DNA of 14,640 nucleotides. Origin: an uncultured Lachnospiraceae bacterium. GTDB taxonomy: Bacteria > Bacillota > Clostridia > Lachnospirales > Lachnospiraceae. The notes beneath the pieces were generated by a model, which was given only the letters and a program-made list of their open reading frames with translations, ran no database searches and was not told the origin of the DNA. Each line of letters starts with the position of its first letter. Positions within the stretch are counted from its first letter, which is position 1. This document shows, piece after piece, positions 1 through 6,622 of this stretch. The stretch is taken from contig CAMNFX010000011.1 in assembly GCA_946537585.1 (NCBI GenBank), positions 1-14,640 of the forward strand. Direction: 5' to 3'. The position numbers were made by a program, and so were the translations under genes.

Positions 1-83
1 TGCATGATCTCCAGAGCCTTGGAGATGACAGTGTCCTTCGTGATCGTATAGGGATCCTTCGTCATATGATCTTTTACGTACAT
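1..83 (-). CDS. CBS-domain protein, N-terminal fragment (runs off left edge)
   Basis: Only the first 27 codons are present. The peptide begins MYVKDHMTKDPYTITKDTV and continues ISKALEIM, which is the typical opening of a CBS domain (an 'M-T-x-x-P-x-T-I' strand followed by a helix containing AL-x-x-M), as in AcuB-like proteins. The ATG is at 81-83, with a GGGAGG Shine-Dalgarno at 89-94 five bases upstream, so the start is well supported. It lies 134 bp downstream of livF on the same strand with no convincing terminator between them, so it is probably the last gene of the liv operon or read through from it. CBS domains usually bind adenine nucleotides. In Clostridia, CBS/ACT proteins are often found beside liv genes (recalled from general knowledge, not checked). 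The rest of the protein is outside the window, so any ACT domain cannot be seen. Confidence 0.75.
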   Translation of the reverse strand, partial: MYVKDHMTKDPYTITKDTVISKALEIM

Positions 84-217
84 AATATCCTCCCATAGCT
101 TTTTGCACGGCGGAAACTTAAGCAAGCTGCCGCCGGATGCGTTCTGAAACCTGATACTGAAAAGGTGCAGGAATCCTTGATAAGTGAAAAATATTTACCT
201 GAAAGAAAGCTGTCTTA

Positions 218-922
218 TCAGCCGCCCAGGTACGCCTTCCGCACACGCTCATCCTTTGCGAGCTCGGCGCCTGTGCCGGAGAGGGTGATGTTGCCGGTCT
301 CCAGTACATAGGCCCGGTGCGCGATCGAAAGCGCGCGCTTTGCATTCTGCTCCACCAGCAGCACGGTCGTTCCCTTTTTGTTGATATCCTCGATGATGTG
401 GAAGATCTCGGACACCAGAAGAGGAGAGAGACCCATGGAGGGCTCATCCATGAGAACGATGGAGGGCTTTGCCATCAGGGCTCTTCCCATGGCGAGCATC
501 TGCTGCTCACCGCCGGAAAGCGTACCGGCCAGCTGGCTGCGCCTTTCCTTTAAGCGGGGGAAGGTCTGGAATACATCCGCAAGGTCGGAAGCGATTCCCT
601 CCTTATCCTTGCGGGAGTAGGCGCCGAGGATCAGGTTCTCCTCCACGGTCTGCTGCGCAAACACACGGCGTCCCTCCGGTACCTGCGCCAGGCCCATGTC
701 CACGATCTTATAGGGCTGGACCTTGGTGAGCTCTGTTCCGTTCAATGTGATCGAGCCGGCACTGGGCTTTACCAGGCCGGAAATGGCATGCATGGTGGTG
801 GTCTTGCCGGCACCGTTTGCGCCGATCAGGGTGACGATCTCTCCGTCATTGACCTCGAAGGAGATGCCCTTGATCGCTTCGATCATGCCGTACTGTACTT
901 TTAAGTTTTCTACTTTCAGCAC
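218..922 (-). CDS. livF: Branched-chain amino acid ABC transporter, ATP-binding protein LivF
   Basis: This is a cytoplasmic ATPase, one of the two nucleotide-binding subunits that power branched-chain amino acid uptake. In 234 residues it has Walker A GANGAGKT (about 34-41), the ABC signature LSGGEQ (135-140), Walker B IVLMDE (155-160) and a switch His in LLVEQN-type context. Length and motifs are normal for LivF. The start codon is GTG (920-922), preceded by a perfect GGAGGT at 931-936 with 8-bp spacing; no ATG is available in frame nearby. The Shine-Dalgarno begins only two bases before the livG stop codon, so the two genes are probably translationally coupled. The separation of LivF from LivG rests on the canonical signature here against the LPYGAQR variant in the neighbour. 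Confidence 0.95.
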   Translation of the reverse strand: MLKVENLKVQYGMIEAIKGISFEVNDGEIVTLIGANGAGKTTTMHAISGLVKPSAGSITLNGTELTKVQPYKIVDMGLAQVPEGRRVFAQQTVEENLILGAYSRKDKEGIASDLADVFQTFPRLKERRSQLAGTLSGGEQQMLAMGRALMAKPSIVLMDEPSMGLSPLLVSEIFHIIEDINKKGTTVLLVEQNAKRALSIAHRAYVLETGNITLSGTGAELAKDERVRKAYLGG

Positions 923-936
923 TTTTATGGACCTCC

Positions 937-1704
937 TTATTCGCCGAGATATGCCTTGATAACTTCCGGATTGTTCTGAATATCCTCCGGTGTGCCTTCT
1001 GCAAGCAGCATGCCGTAGTTCAGCACGGTGATCCGCTCGCAGATACCCATGACCAGCTTCATATCGTGCTCTATAAGGAGTACGGAGATCTTGAAATGAT
1101 CACGCACAAAGCGGATCATATCCATCAGATCGCCGGTCTCCTGAGGGTTCATGCCGGCTGCGGGCTCATCGAGCAGGAGGAGCTTCGGTCCGGAAGCTAA
1201 AGCTCTTGCGATCTCCAGACGGCGCTGGGCACCGTAGGGGAGATTGCCCGCAATGACCTCCGCCTGGTCGCCTAAGCCCAGGATCTTCAAAAGCTCCATG
1301 GACTTTTCGGTGATCTCCTTTTCCTGCTTTCTGAAGGCAGGAAGACGAAGCACTGCGGTCAGAGGGGAGTAGGTGATCGTGTTGTGGTAGCCGATCCGGA
1401 CATTGTCGAGTACGGAAAGGTTATTGAAAAGACGGATGTTCTGGAAGGTACGGGCAATGCCGGCCTTGTTGGTCTCAACGATGTTTTTGGAGGCGATGTT
1501 CTCGCCGCAGAAGATGATCTCACCGCGGCTCGGCTTATATACATGGGTCAGCATGTTGAAGACCGTGGTCTTGCCGGCGCCGTTCGGACCGATCAGGCCC
1601 ACGATCTCGCCCTCATAAACATCCAGATCCAGGCCGTTGACTGCGGTAAGGCCGCCGAAATCGATGCCTAAGCCGCGCACCTTCAGGATGTGCTCTCTGC
1701 TCAT
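937..1704 (-). CDS. livG: Branched-chain amino acid ABC transporter, ATP-binding protein LivG
   Basis: This is the second ATPase subunit of the liv importer, 255 residues. Walker A GPNGAGKT lies at 39-46. The LivG-type signature LPYGAQRR is at about 155-162 (the family normally carries Y-G-x-Q-R instead of SGGQ, so this is not a defect). Walker B LLLLDE is at 175-180, and a LIEHDM switch-His motif is near residue 216. The ATG at 1702-1704 directly abuts the livM stop codon (TAA at 1705-1707). The GGAGG site that serves it lies inside the last codons of livM, so translation of livG should be coupled to livM. It would dimerise with LivF under the LivH/LivM membrane pair. Confidence 0.95.
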   Translation of the reverse strand: MSREHILKVRGLGIDFGGLTAVNGLDLDVYEGEIVGLIGPNGAGKTTVFNMLTHVYKPSRGEIIFCGENIASKNIVETNKAGIARTFQNIRLFNNLSVLDNVRIGYHNTITYSPLTAVLRLPAFRKQEKEITEKSMELLKILGLGDQAEVIAGNLPYGAQRRLEIARALASGPKLLLLDEPAAGMNPQETGDLMDMIRFVRDHFKISVLLIEHDMKLVMGICERITVLNYGMLLAEGTPEDIQNNPEVIKAYLGE

Positions 1705-2778
1705 TTAAGCTGCCTCCTTTCTGCTGTCTGCCTGTTTGGACCGGATCGATTTGAACCAGGTCTTGAGATGCTCATTGTTGGTGATCAGCATGATGACGAT
1801 CAGGACAACGGCATAGATCAGCATACGGTAGTCCTGCAGGGAACGTAAGAGCTCCGGAAGCAGGACGAGGACCACGGTGGCGATCATCGTGCCGTTCATA
1901 TTGCCGAGGCCTCCAAGCACCACATAGACAAGAATGAGGATGGAGGTGTTGAAGTCAAATTTATTGGGAACCAGTGTGGAGTAGTTCAGGCCGTACAGAG
2001 CGCCTGCGGCACCTGCAAGGCCTGCGGAGACCACAAAGGAAAGCATTTTCGTATTCGTGATATTGATGCCGGAGAGCTCCGCGGCAATGCGGTTGTCTCT
2101 GGCTGCCATGATGGCACGGCCGCTCTTGGACCAGATCAGGTTGTAGATGATCATCAGAGCGATCAGTACCAGGATCACGCCGGCCGTAAAGGTGGCGATC
2201 CTCTGGGTGCCGGTAGCGCCCATGGGGCCGTTTAAGAGCATCTTGCCGCCGGGCGCAAGCTCGGTGGTGTTCTGCACAAAGCTGAACTGGAAGCCGTTCT
2301 CATCAAAGCCTAAGTACATGTTGGTGATGATGCTCTTGATGATCTGGCCGAAGGCGAGAGTCACGATCGCAAGATAGTCGCCCTGGAGCTTTAAGACAGG
2401 GATGCCGATCACAAGTCCGAAGATGACAGCCACGAAAGCGCCTCCGATCAGTGCGATTGCGAGACGCAAAGGCGCAGCCGGGATGGATGCCGCGAGATAT
2501 CCGGAGATACAGACCGCGGTAAAGGCGCCTACGCTCATGAAGCCGGCCTGGCCGAGGTTCAGCTCGCCGGAGATGCCGACGTTTAAGTTCAGGCCCAATG
2601 CTGCGACCATATAGCAGGTGATCGGGACCAGAAGTCCCGCGATCAGACTGGAAACATGCCCTCCGCGCTGCAGCACGGTCAGGATGATCCAGGCGGCGAC
2701 CACGAGGGTATAGGAGATCGTACGTCCTTTGTGACGTTTATTAAGGAGTACAGACAGGATATTCTTATTCGACTTCAT
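1705..2778 (-). CDS. livM: Branched-chain amino acid ABC transporter, permease LivM
   Basis: This is an inner-membrane permease of 357 residues that forms the translocation pore with LivH. It is strongly hydrophobic, with roughly eight to ten membrane segments. The family hallmark GLNLNVGISGELNLGQAG occurs at about 62-79, and the late GGLGNMNGT loop and following LLPELLR segment near residue 290 are the cytoplasmic coupling region that contacts the ATPases. The N-terminus is basic and the C-terminus ends in a charged tail. The ATG at 2776-2778 has an AGGAG site 7 bp upstream in the 15-bp gap after livH. Nothing is truncated or unusual. Confidence 0.95.
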   Translation of the reverse strand: MKSNKNILSVLLNKRHKGRTISYTLVVAAWIILTVLQRGGHVSSLIAGLLVPITCYMVAALGLNLNVGISGELNLGQAGFMSVGAFTAVCISGYLAASIPAAPLRLAIALIGGAFVAVIFGLVIGIPVLKLQGDYLAIVTLAFGQIIKSIITNMYLGFDENGFQFSFVQNTTELAPGGKMLLNGPMGATGTQRIATFTAGVILVLIALMIIYNLIWSKSGRAIMAARDNRIAAELSGINITNTKMLSFVVSAGLAGAAGALYGLNYSTLVPNKFDFNTSILILVYVVLGGLGNMNGTMIATVVLVLLPELLRSLQDYRMLIYAVVLIVIMLITNNEHLKTWFKSIRSKQADSRKEAA

Positions 2779-2793
2779 ACTGCGACTCCTTTC

Positions 2794-3669
2794 TTATACT
2801 TTCTCGCTGAGCTTTCTGCCGAGCAGACCGGTGGGCTTGATCAGCAGAACGACGATCAGGACGGCAAACACAATGGCATCTGAGAGCTGGGTGGAGATAT
2901 AGGCCTTCGCCAGGATCTCGATGATGCCGAGCAGCAGTCCTCCGAGGAAGGCGCCCGGGATCGAGCCGATGCCTCCGAAGACCGCAGCGGTAAATGCCTT
3001 GATGCCGGGCATGGCGCCAAGGGTGGGGAATACCGAAGGATAGGTGGAGCAGAGCAGTACCGAAGCGATGGCTGCAAGCCCCGAACCGATGGCAAAGGTC
3101 ACGGAAATGATGAAGTTGACATTGATGCCCATCAGGATGGCTGCGCCCTTATCTTCGGAACAGGCCCGCATGGCCCGGCCGGTCTTTGTCTTGTTGATGA
3201 AGGTCGTAAGGACAGCCATGATCAGCAGACAGACGCCGATCGTGATCAGCGTGAGCCAGGAAATGGAAAAACCTCCGAGCGTCAGGGAGCCGGACGGCAT
3301 TGCCGAGGGGTAGACCTTGGTCGCGGAGGTCCAGAGAAGCTGGGCTCCGTTCTGCAGGAAATAGCTGACGCCGATCGCCGTGATCAGGACAGCCAGGCTG
3401 GACGCCTGACGGAGAGGCTTGTAGGCAAGCTTTTCGATCACAACGCCTAAGATGGTGCAGCAGATAATAGCCAGCAGAGTTGCGGGAATGATGGGCAGTC
3501 CGAAATTCATCAGCGCGAAGAAGGAGATATAGGCGCCGATCATGATAACGTCACCATGGGCAAAATTCAGCATCTTCGCGATACCGTAGACCATGGTATA
3601 ACCCAGGGCAATGATCGCATAAACACTGCCAAGGCCCAGACCGTTGACCAGATAAGATATAAATTCCAT
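2794..3669 (-). CDS. livH: Branched-chain amino acid ABC transporter, permease LivH
   Basis: This is the partner permease of LivM, 291 residues, with about eight membrane segments. Characteristic elements are GLGLGSVYAIIALGYTMVYG at the N-terminus, MLNFAHGD (33-40, the conserved N-x-x-H-G motif of LivH proteins) and the C-terminal GGIGSIPGAFLGGLLLG coupling loop near residue 236. The ATG is at 3667-3669 with an AAGGGA-like ribosome binding site about 8 bp upstream. It is separated from the upstream binding-protein gene by 145 bp that contains a strong inverted repeat, whereas the four downstream liv genes are packed within 0-15 bp. This suggests the membrane complex is expressed as a block at a level set apart from the binding protein. 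Confidence 0.95.
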   Translation of the reverse strand: MEFISYLVNGLGLGSVYAIIALGYTMVYGIAKMLNFAHGDVIMIGAYISFFALMNFGLPIIPATLLAIICCTILGVVIEKLAYKPLRQASSLAVLITAIGVSYFLQNGAQLLWTSATKVYPSAMPSGSLTLGGFSISWLTLITIGVCLLIMAVLTTFINKTKTGRAMRACSEDKGAAILMGINVNFIISVTFAIGSGLAAIASVLLCSTYPSVFPTLGAMPGIKAFTAAVFGGIGSIPGAFLGGLLLGIIEILAKAYISTQLSDAIVFAVLIVVLLIKPTGLLGRKLSEKV

Positions 3670-3696
3670 GTTGCGGTTTCCCTTCAGTAAGATAAA

Positions 3697-3752
3697 GCCG
3701 GTGCCGGGGGTGAGCAGGCGGCAAAAGCCAGGCTGACAACTCCGGCACCGGC
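3697..3752 (-). terminator. Intercistronic stem-loop between the binding-protein gene and livH
   Basis: Perfect 11-bp GC-rich arms GCCGGTGCCGG (3697-3707) and CCGGCACCGGC (3742-3752) flank a 34-nt loop that itself can form a small GGC-TTTT-GCC hairpin. On the minus-strand transcript the stem is followed by TTTATCTTA, which is only moderately U-rich. A partial terminator or an mRNA-stabilising 3' structure fits best, allowing more binding protein than permease to be made. Confidence 0.7.
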
Positions 3753-3814
3753 AGCAAAATGTGCCTAAGAAGGTTGATGAAACAGTTTGAACTTCAGGAC
3801 TTCTCTACAGAGGA

Positions 3815-5053
3815 TCAGTCCTCAACGCCGACGTAAACGCCGTCCTTGATAACTACGGCCTTCGGAGCCTTGGAGACTTCACCGGTCTCAGACCAGGTCA
3901 TGTCCTGGCCGGTCAGACCATTGAAGGTCATGGAGGTGAACTGCTTTACAAGAGCATCACAGAACTCGGACGGGCTCTTGCTTGCATCAAGACCTGCAGC
4001 ATCCACTGCCTGAGCGATCGCATAAACGCAGTCATAAGCATCGGCTGCGAACTGGTTCGGAACCTCACCGGTCTTCTCCTGATACTTCTTGACAAAGTTC
4101 TTGGTAAGATCGTCGGAAGCGTCAGCAGAGAACGGAGTCAGAAGATAAACGCCCTCTGCAAGAGAGGTATCGAAGCCTTCGAGGGTCAGGATGCCGTCCA
4201 TACCATCGTTGCCGAAGAAGGTCGGTGTATAGCCCTCTGCAGCTGCCTTGGTCAGGATCAGGGAAGCCGGCTCATAGTAGATCGGAAGGTAAACAACATC
4301 AGCGCCCGCTGCCTGGCACTTCTGGATCTGTACGGAGAAGTCGGAAGCGTTGGAATCGTCGAAGGTACCCTCGTAGACGATCTCAAGATTCTTGACAGCA
4401 GCCTCGGCCTTGAATTTTGCGAAGATACCGCTGGAGTAGTTATCATCGTTCTTGTAGATGACAGCGATCTTGGAACCGAGATCCGGATGAGCTGCAAGGT
4501 AGTCCGCACTTGCGACACCCTGGTTGGGGTCGGTGAAGCACATCTGGAAGACATTGCCGAACGGATTTGCGGAGTTGTCGGGATCCTCGTAGATAACTGC
4601 GAGAGAAGAGCCTGACGGGGTGATGGCAAAGATGTGGTCATCCTTGTACATCGGAGCTGCAGCAGCGCCGGGAGCACTGGTGACGGTAGCAAGAGATGCC
4701 TGCATACCCCAGTCCTTTAAGATGCCGTAAGCAGTGACAGCCTTTTCCGGGTCATGCGCGTCATCCTCGAACTTCAGCTCAAACTGCTGGCCGCCCTTTG
4801 CATTGATCTCCTCGACGGCGATCTCGGCAGCGGTCTTGACTGCAGTGCCGTAAACGGCTGCGCCGCCGGTTAAGGGGCCGGAACCGCCGATCTTGATCGC
4901 GGCGGAGGAGCCTTCAGAAGAACCGGAGTCAGCAGCCTGAGCTGCTGCAGTCGTTGACGAAGTGGAGCCTGATGAACCGCAGGCAGCAAGAGAAGCTGCC
5001 ATCACAGCGGCTAAAGTAAGAGCAAATGCTTTTTTAAATGAAAGATTTCTCAT
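3815..5053 (-). CDS. livJ: Branched-chain amino acid ABC transporter, substrate-binding lipoprotein
   Basis: This is an extracellular binding protein, tethered by lipid to the membrane, that captures the amino acid for LivHMGF. In 412 residues it has a basic N-terminus (MRNLSFKK), a hydrophobic core and the lipobox LAAC with the lipidated Cys at residue 25. A Ser/Gly/Ala-rich linker follows, to about residue 50. The rest is a periplasmic-binding-protein fold of the Leu/Ile/Val family (starting IKIGGSGPLTGGAAVYG, then A-x-x-A-V-E-E-I-N-A-K-G-G). The ATG (5051-5053) has AGGAGG at 5064-5069, 10 bp upstream. It is the first gene of the operon and has its own strong promoter. Substrate specificity (Leu/Ile/Val or another neutral amino acid) cannot be read from the sequence; livJ is used here as a family name. 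Confidence 0.92.
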   Translation of the reverse strand: MRNLSFKKAFALTLAAVMAASLAACGSSGSTSSTTAAAQAADSGSSEGSSAAIKIGGSGPLTGGAAVYGTAVKTAAEIAVEEINAKGGQQFELKFEDDAHDPEKAVTAYGILKDWGMQASLATVTSAPGAAAAPMYKDDHIFAITPSGSSLAVIYEDPDNSANPFGNVFQMCFTDPNQGVASADYLAAHPDLGSKIAVIYKNDDNYSSGIFAKFKAEAAVKNLEIVYEGTFDDSNASDFSVQIQKCQAAGADVVYLPIYYEPASLILTKAAAEGYTPTFFGNDGMDGILTLEGFDTSLAEGVYLLTPFSADASDDLTKNFVKKYQEKTGEVPNQFAADAYDCVYAIAQAVDAAGLDASKSPSEFCDALVKQFTSMTFNGLTGQDMTWSETGEVSKAPKAVVIKDGVYVGVED

Positions 5054-5087
5054 AAGTGCCTTTCCTCCTAAAATAAAAGTAGACTAT

Positions 5088-5116
5088 ATTATAATCCTAA
5101 AAGACAGACAGTTCAA
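5088..5116 (-). promoter_or_regulatory. Sigma-A-type promoter of the liv operon
   Basis: On the minus strand, TTGAAC (5111-5116) and TATAAT (5088-5093) are separated by exactly 17 bp. Transcription should start near 5081, giving a leader of about 28 nt with AGGAGG at 5064-5069. The upstream flank toward 5160 is A/T-rich. No clear operator was recognised. Confidence 0.85.
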
Positions 5117-5239
5117 CTGATTAAAGGGAAAAAGCGTCGTCGTTTATCAAAAAAAGTACATATTCCTCATCAAAAATGCTGAAAGTAGGCTCAATATGCT
5201 GTTCACCCCTTCTTCCTGTTATTTTTACCTTGGTTTTTA

Positions 5240-6412
5240 TCAGAATTGGGCCGCGAAATCATCGGGAGCAGGGAAGGGTGCGGGATCGTAGGTCTTGGCG
5301 GCTTCCTGTCCGCTTAAGGCACGGTATGCTCCCTTGGCAAGAGCCACCATCTCGTACTCGCCCGGATAGAGATAGACGGGTGCGAGGAAGCCTGCATACT
5401 CCTCGATCTTTTCGACGAGGAACTTGGAACGGGCGAGTCCGCCGGTGAGGATGATCGCATCGACCTGGCCCTTTAAGGCGATCGCGTTTTCTCCGATACT
5501 CTTGGAGATCTGGTAGGCCATGGCTTCGAGGACGAGTGCCGCAAACTGGTCGGTCGTTGCCTTCTCCTCGATCACACGTACGTCATCGGTGCCGAAGTAG
5601 CTGACGAGGCCGCCCTGGCCGATGCAGTGCTTGATGACCTCGGATTTGGTGTATTTTCCGGAGAAACACATGTCGATCACGTCGCCGAAGTTCATGGTGC
5701 CGGCACGGTTGGGAGAGAAGGCGCCCTGACCGTCGATACAGTTGTTGACGTCGATACATTTGTTTGCGCGGTGCGCGCCGATGCTGATGCCGCCGCCCAT
5801 ATGGACAACGATGACATTGATATCAGTCACATCCACGTCGAGGTCTCTTGCAAGACGGCGGATCACGGCCTTCTGGTTTAAGGGATGCCATTTTGCGTGG
5901 CGGGAGAAGCCTTTGACGCCTGTGATCTTAGCCACGGGGACCATTTCGTCCACGCAGACCGGGTCTACGGTATACGCGGGAATGCCAACGGAGTCGGCGA
6001 TCTCCTTGGCGATGATGCCGCCGAGGTTGGAGGCATGCTCGCTCCACGGGTGCTTCAGATCCTCGACCATGCGGTCGTCAATGAGATAGGTGCCGCTTTC
6101 TACAGGCTTCATGTATCCGCCGCGGCCGACAACGGCATCGAGCGTATGGATATCGATCTCTTCCTTCTCCAGAGTCTCCAGGATCGCCTTCTTGCGGTAT
6201 TCAAGCTGATCAAGGGTCACATCGGAAAACTGCTTTAAATCCTCCGGGTCATGGGAGACCGTGAGCGTTTTCAGGCAGTAGTTATTCTGGAAGAGGGCGA
6301 TCTTGGTGGAAGTGGAGCCCGGATTGATGACCAGGATGTTGAAGAGCTTGTGATTTCGAAGGAGCGCAGGCTCGTGGACGGATTTCTTCGGTGCGGATTT
6401 GCTGTTCTTCAT
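5240..6412 (-). CDS. buk: Butyrate kinase family acyl kinase
   Basis: This is a cytoplasmic enzyme that transfers phosphate between an acyl phosphate (butyryl-, isobutyryl- or propionyl-phosphate) and ADP to make ATP. The ASKHA-fold phosphate-binding motif INPGSTSTK is at about 29-37. Butyrate-kinase signatures follow: VDPVCVDE, HPLNQKAV, VVHMGGGISIGAH, GQGAFSPNRAGT, and LTGGLARS near the C-terminus. The protein is 390 residues, against about 355 usual. The difference is mostly a basic extension of some 20 residues before the ATP-binding motif, plus a short Pro-rich tail. The ATG at 6410-6412 is preceded by GAGGT (6421-6425) at 8 bp; the frame stays open upstream, but that part overlaps the promoter. 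No phosphotransbutyrylase gene is in the window. Position beside threonine dehydratase suggests use on propionyl-phosphate or branched acyl-phosphates; this is inference. Confidence 0.93.
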   Translation of the reverse strand: MKNSKSAPKKSVHEPALLRNHKLFNILVINPGSTSTKIALFQNNYCLKTLTVSHDPEDLKQFSDVTLDQLEYRKKAILETLEKEEIDIHTLDAVVGRGGYMKPVESGTYLIDDRMVEDLKHPWSEHASNLGGIIAKEIADSVGIPAYTVDPVCVDEMVPVAKITGVKGFSRHAKWHPLNQKAVIRRLARDLDVDVTDINVIVVHMGGGISIGAHRANKCIDVNNCIDGQGAFSPNRAGTMNFGDVIDMCFSGKYTKSEVIKHCIGQGGLVSYFGTDDVRVIEEKATTDQFAALVLEAMAYQISKSIGENAIALKGQVDAIILTGGLARSKFLVEKIEEYAGFLAPVYLYPGEYEMVALAKGAYRALSGQEAAKTYDPAPFPAPDDFAAQF

Positions 6413-6458
6413 GATGTCAGACCTCGTTTTCTTAAATCCGGAAACTATGTGTGATTGG

Positions 6459-6500
6459 CTGCTTTTATCATAGATGAAAAAGCAGTTCCTTTCAAGGAAC
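6459..6500 (-). promoter_or_regulatory. Tandem inverted repeats in the buk leader
   Basis: The first repeat is GTTCCTT-GA-AAGGAAC (minus-strand reading, 6485-6500), which abuts the -10 box and spans the predicted start site, so it could be an operator. The second has perfect 8-bp arms CTGCTTTT/AAAAGCAG (6459-6466 and 6478-6485) with an 11-nt loop, in the transcribed leader. The two share base 6485, so they could form tandem or competing hairpins. Confidence 0.55.
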
Positions 6501-6529
6501 ATCATAGACACGAAATGATTTGAAGTCAA
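6501..6529 (-). promoter_or_regulatory. Sigma-A-type promoter of buk
   Basis: On the minus strand, TTGACT (6524-6529) and TATGAT (6501-6506) are separated by 17 bp. The start site would be near 6494, giving a leader of roughly 80 nt. It lies just downstream of the symporter terminator, so buk is an independent unit. Confidence 0.8.
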
Positions 6530-6551
6530 GAAGCTTGCACGCAAAGCATTG

Positions 6552-6593
6552 TACAAAAGAAGGAGCGCTTCCCGGAAGAGGAAAGCGCTCCTT
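6552..6593 (-). terminator. Rho-independent terminator after the symporter gene
   Basis: Arms 6580-6593 and 6560-6573 form a 14-bp stem on the minus-strand RNA (AAGGAGCGCTT perfect, then one G-U pair and two G-C pairs) with a 6-nt loop, followed by CTTTTGT. Flanking GTACAA/TTGTAC can extend the stem. It begins about 30 bp after the symporter stop codon. Confidence 0.88.
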
Positions 6594-6622
6594 TGTACAG
6601 CCTGTACTGTACTTATAGGGGA

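Noticed and set aside
5117..5239. Terminator for buk before the liv promoter
   Set aside because: T-runs are present (near 5150-5160 and 5180) but no GC-rich stem precedes them.
6413..6556. 48-codon in-frame upstream extension of butyrate kinase
   Set aside because: It overlaps the well-placed buk promoter and leader hairpins, and the ATG at 6412 has a good ribosome binding site.
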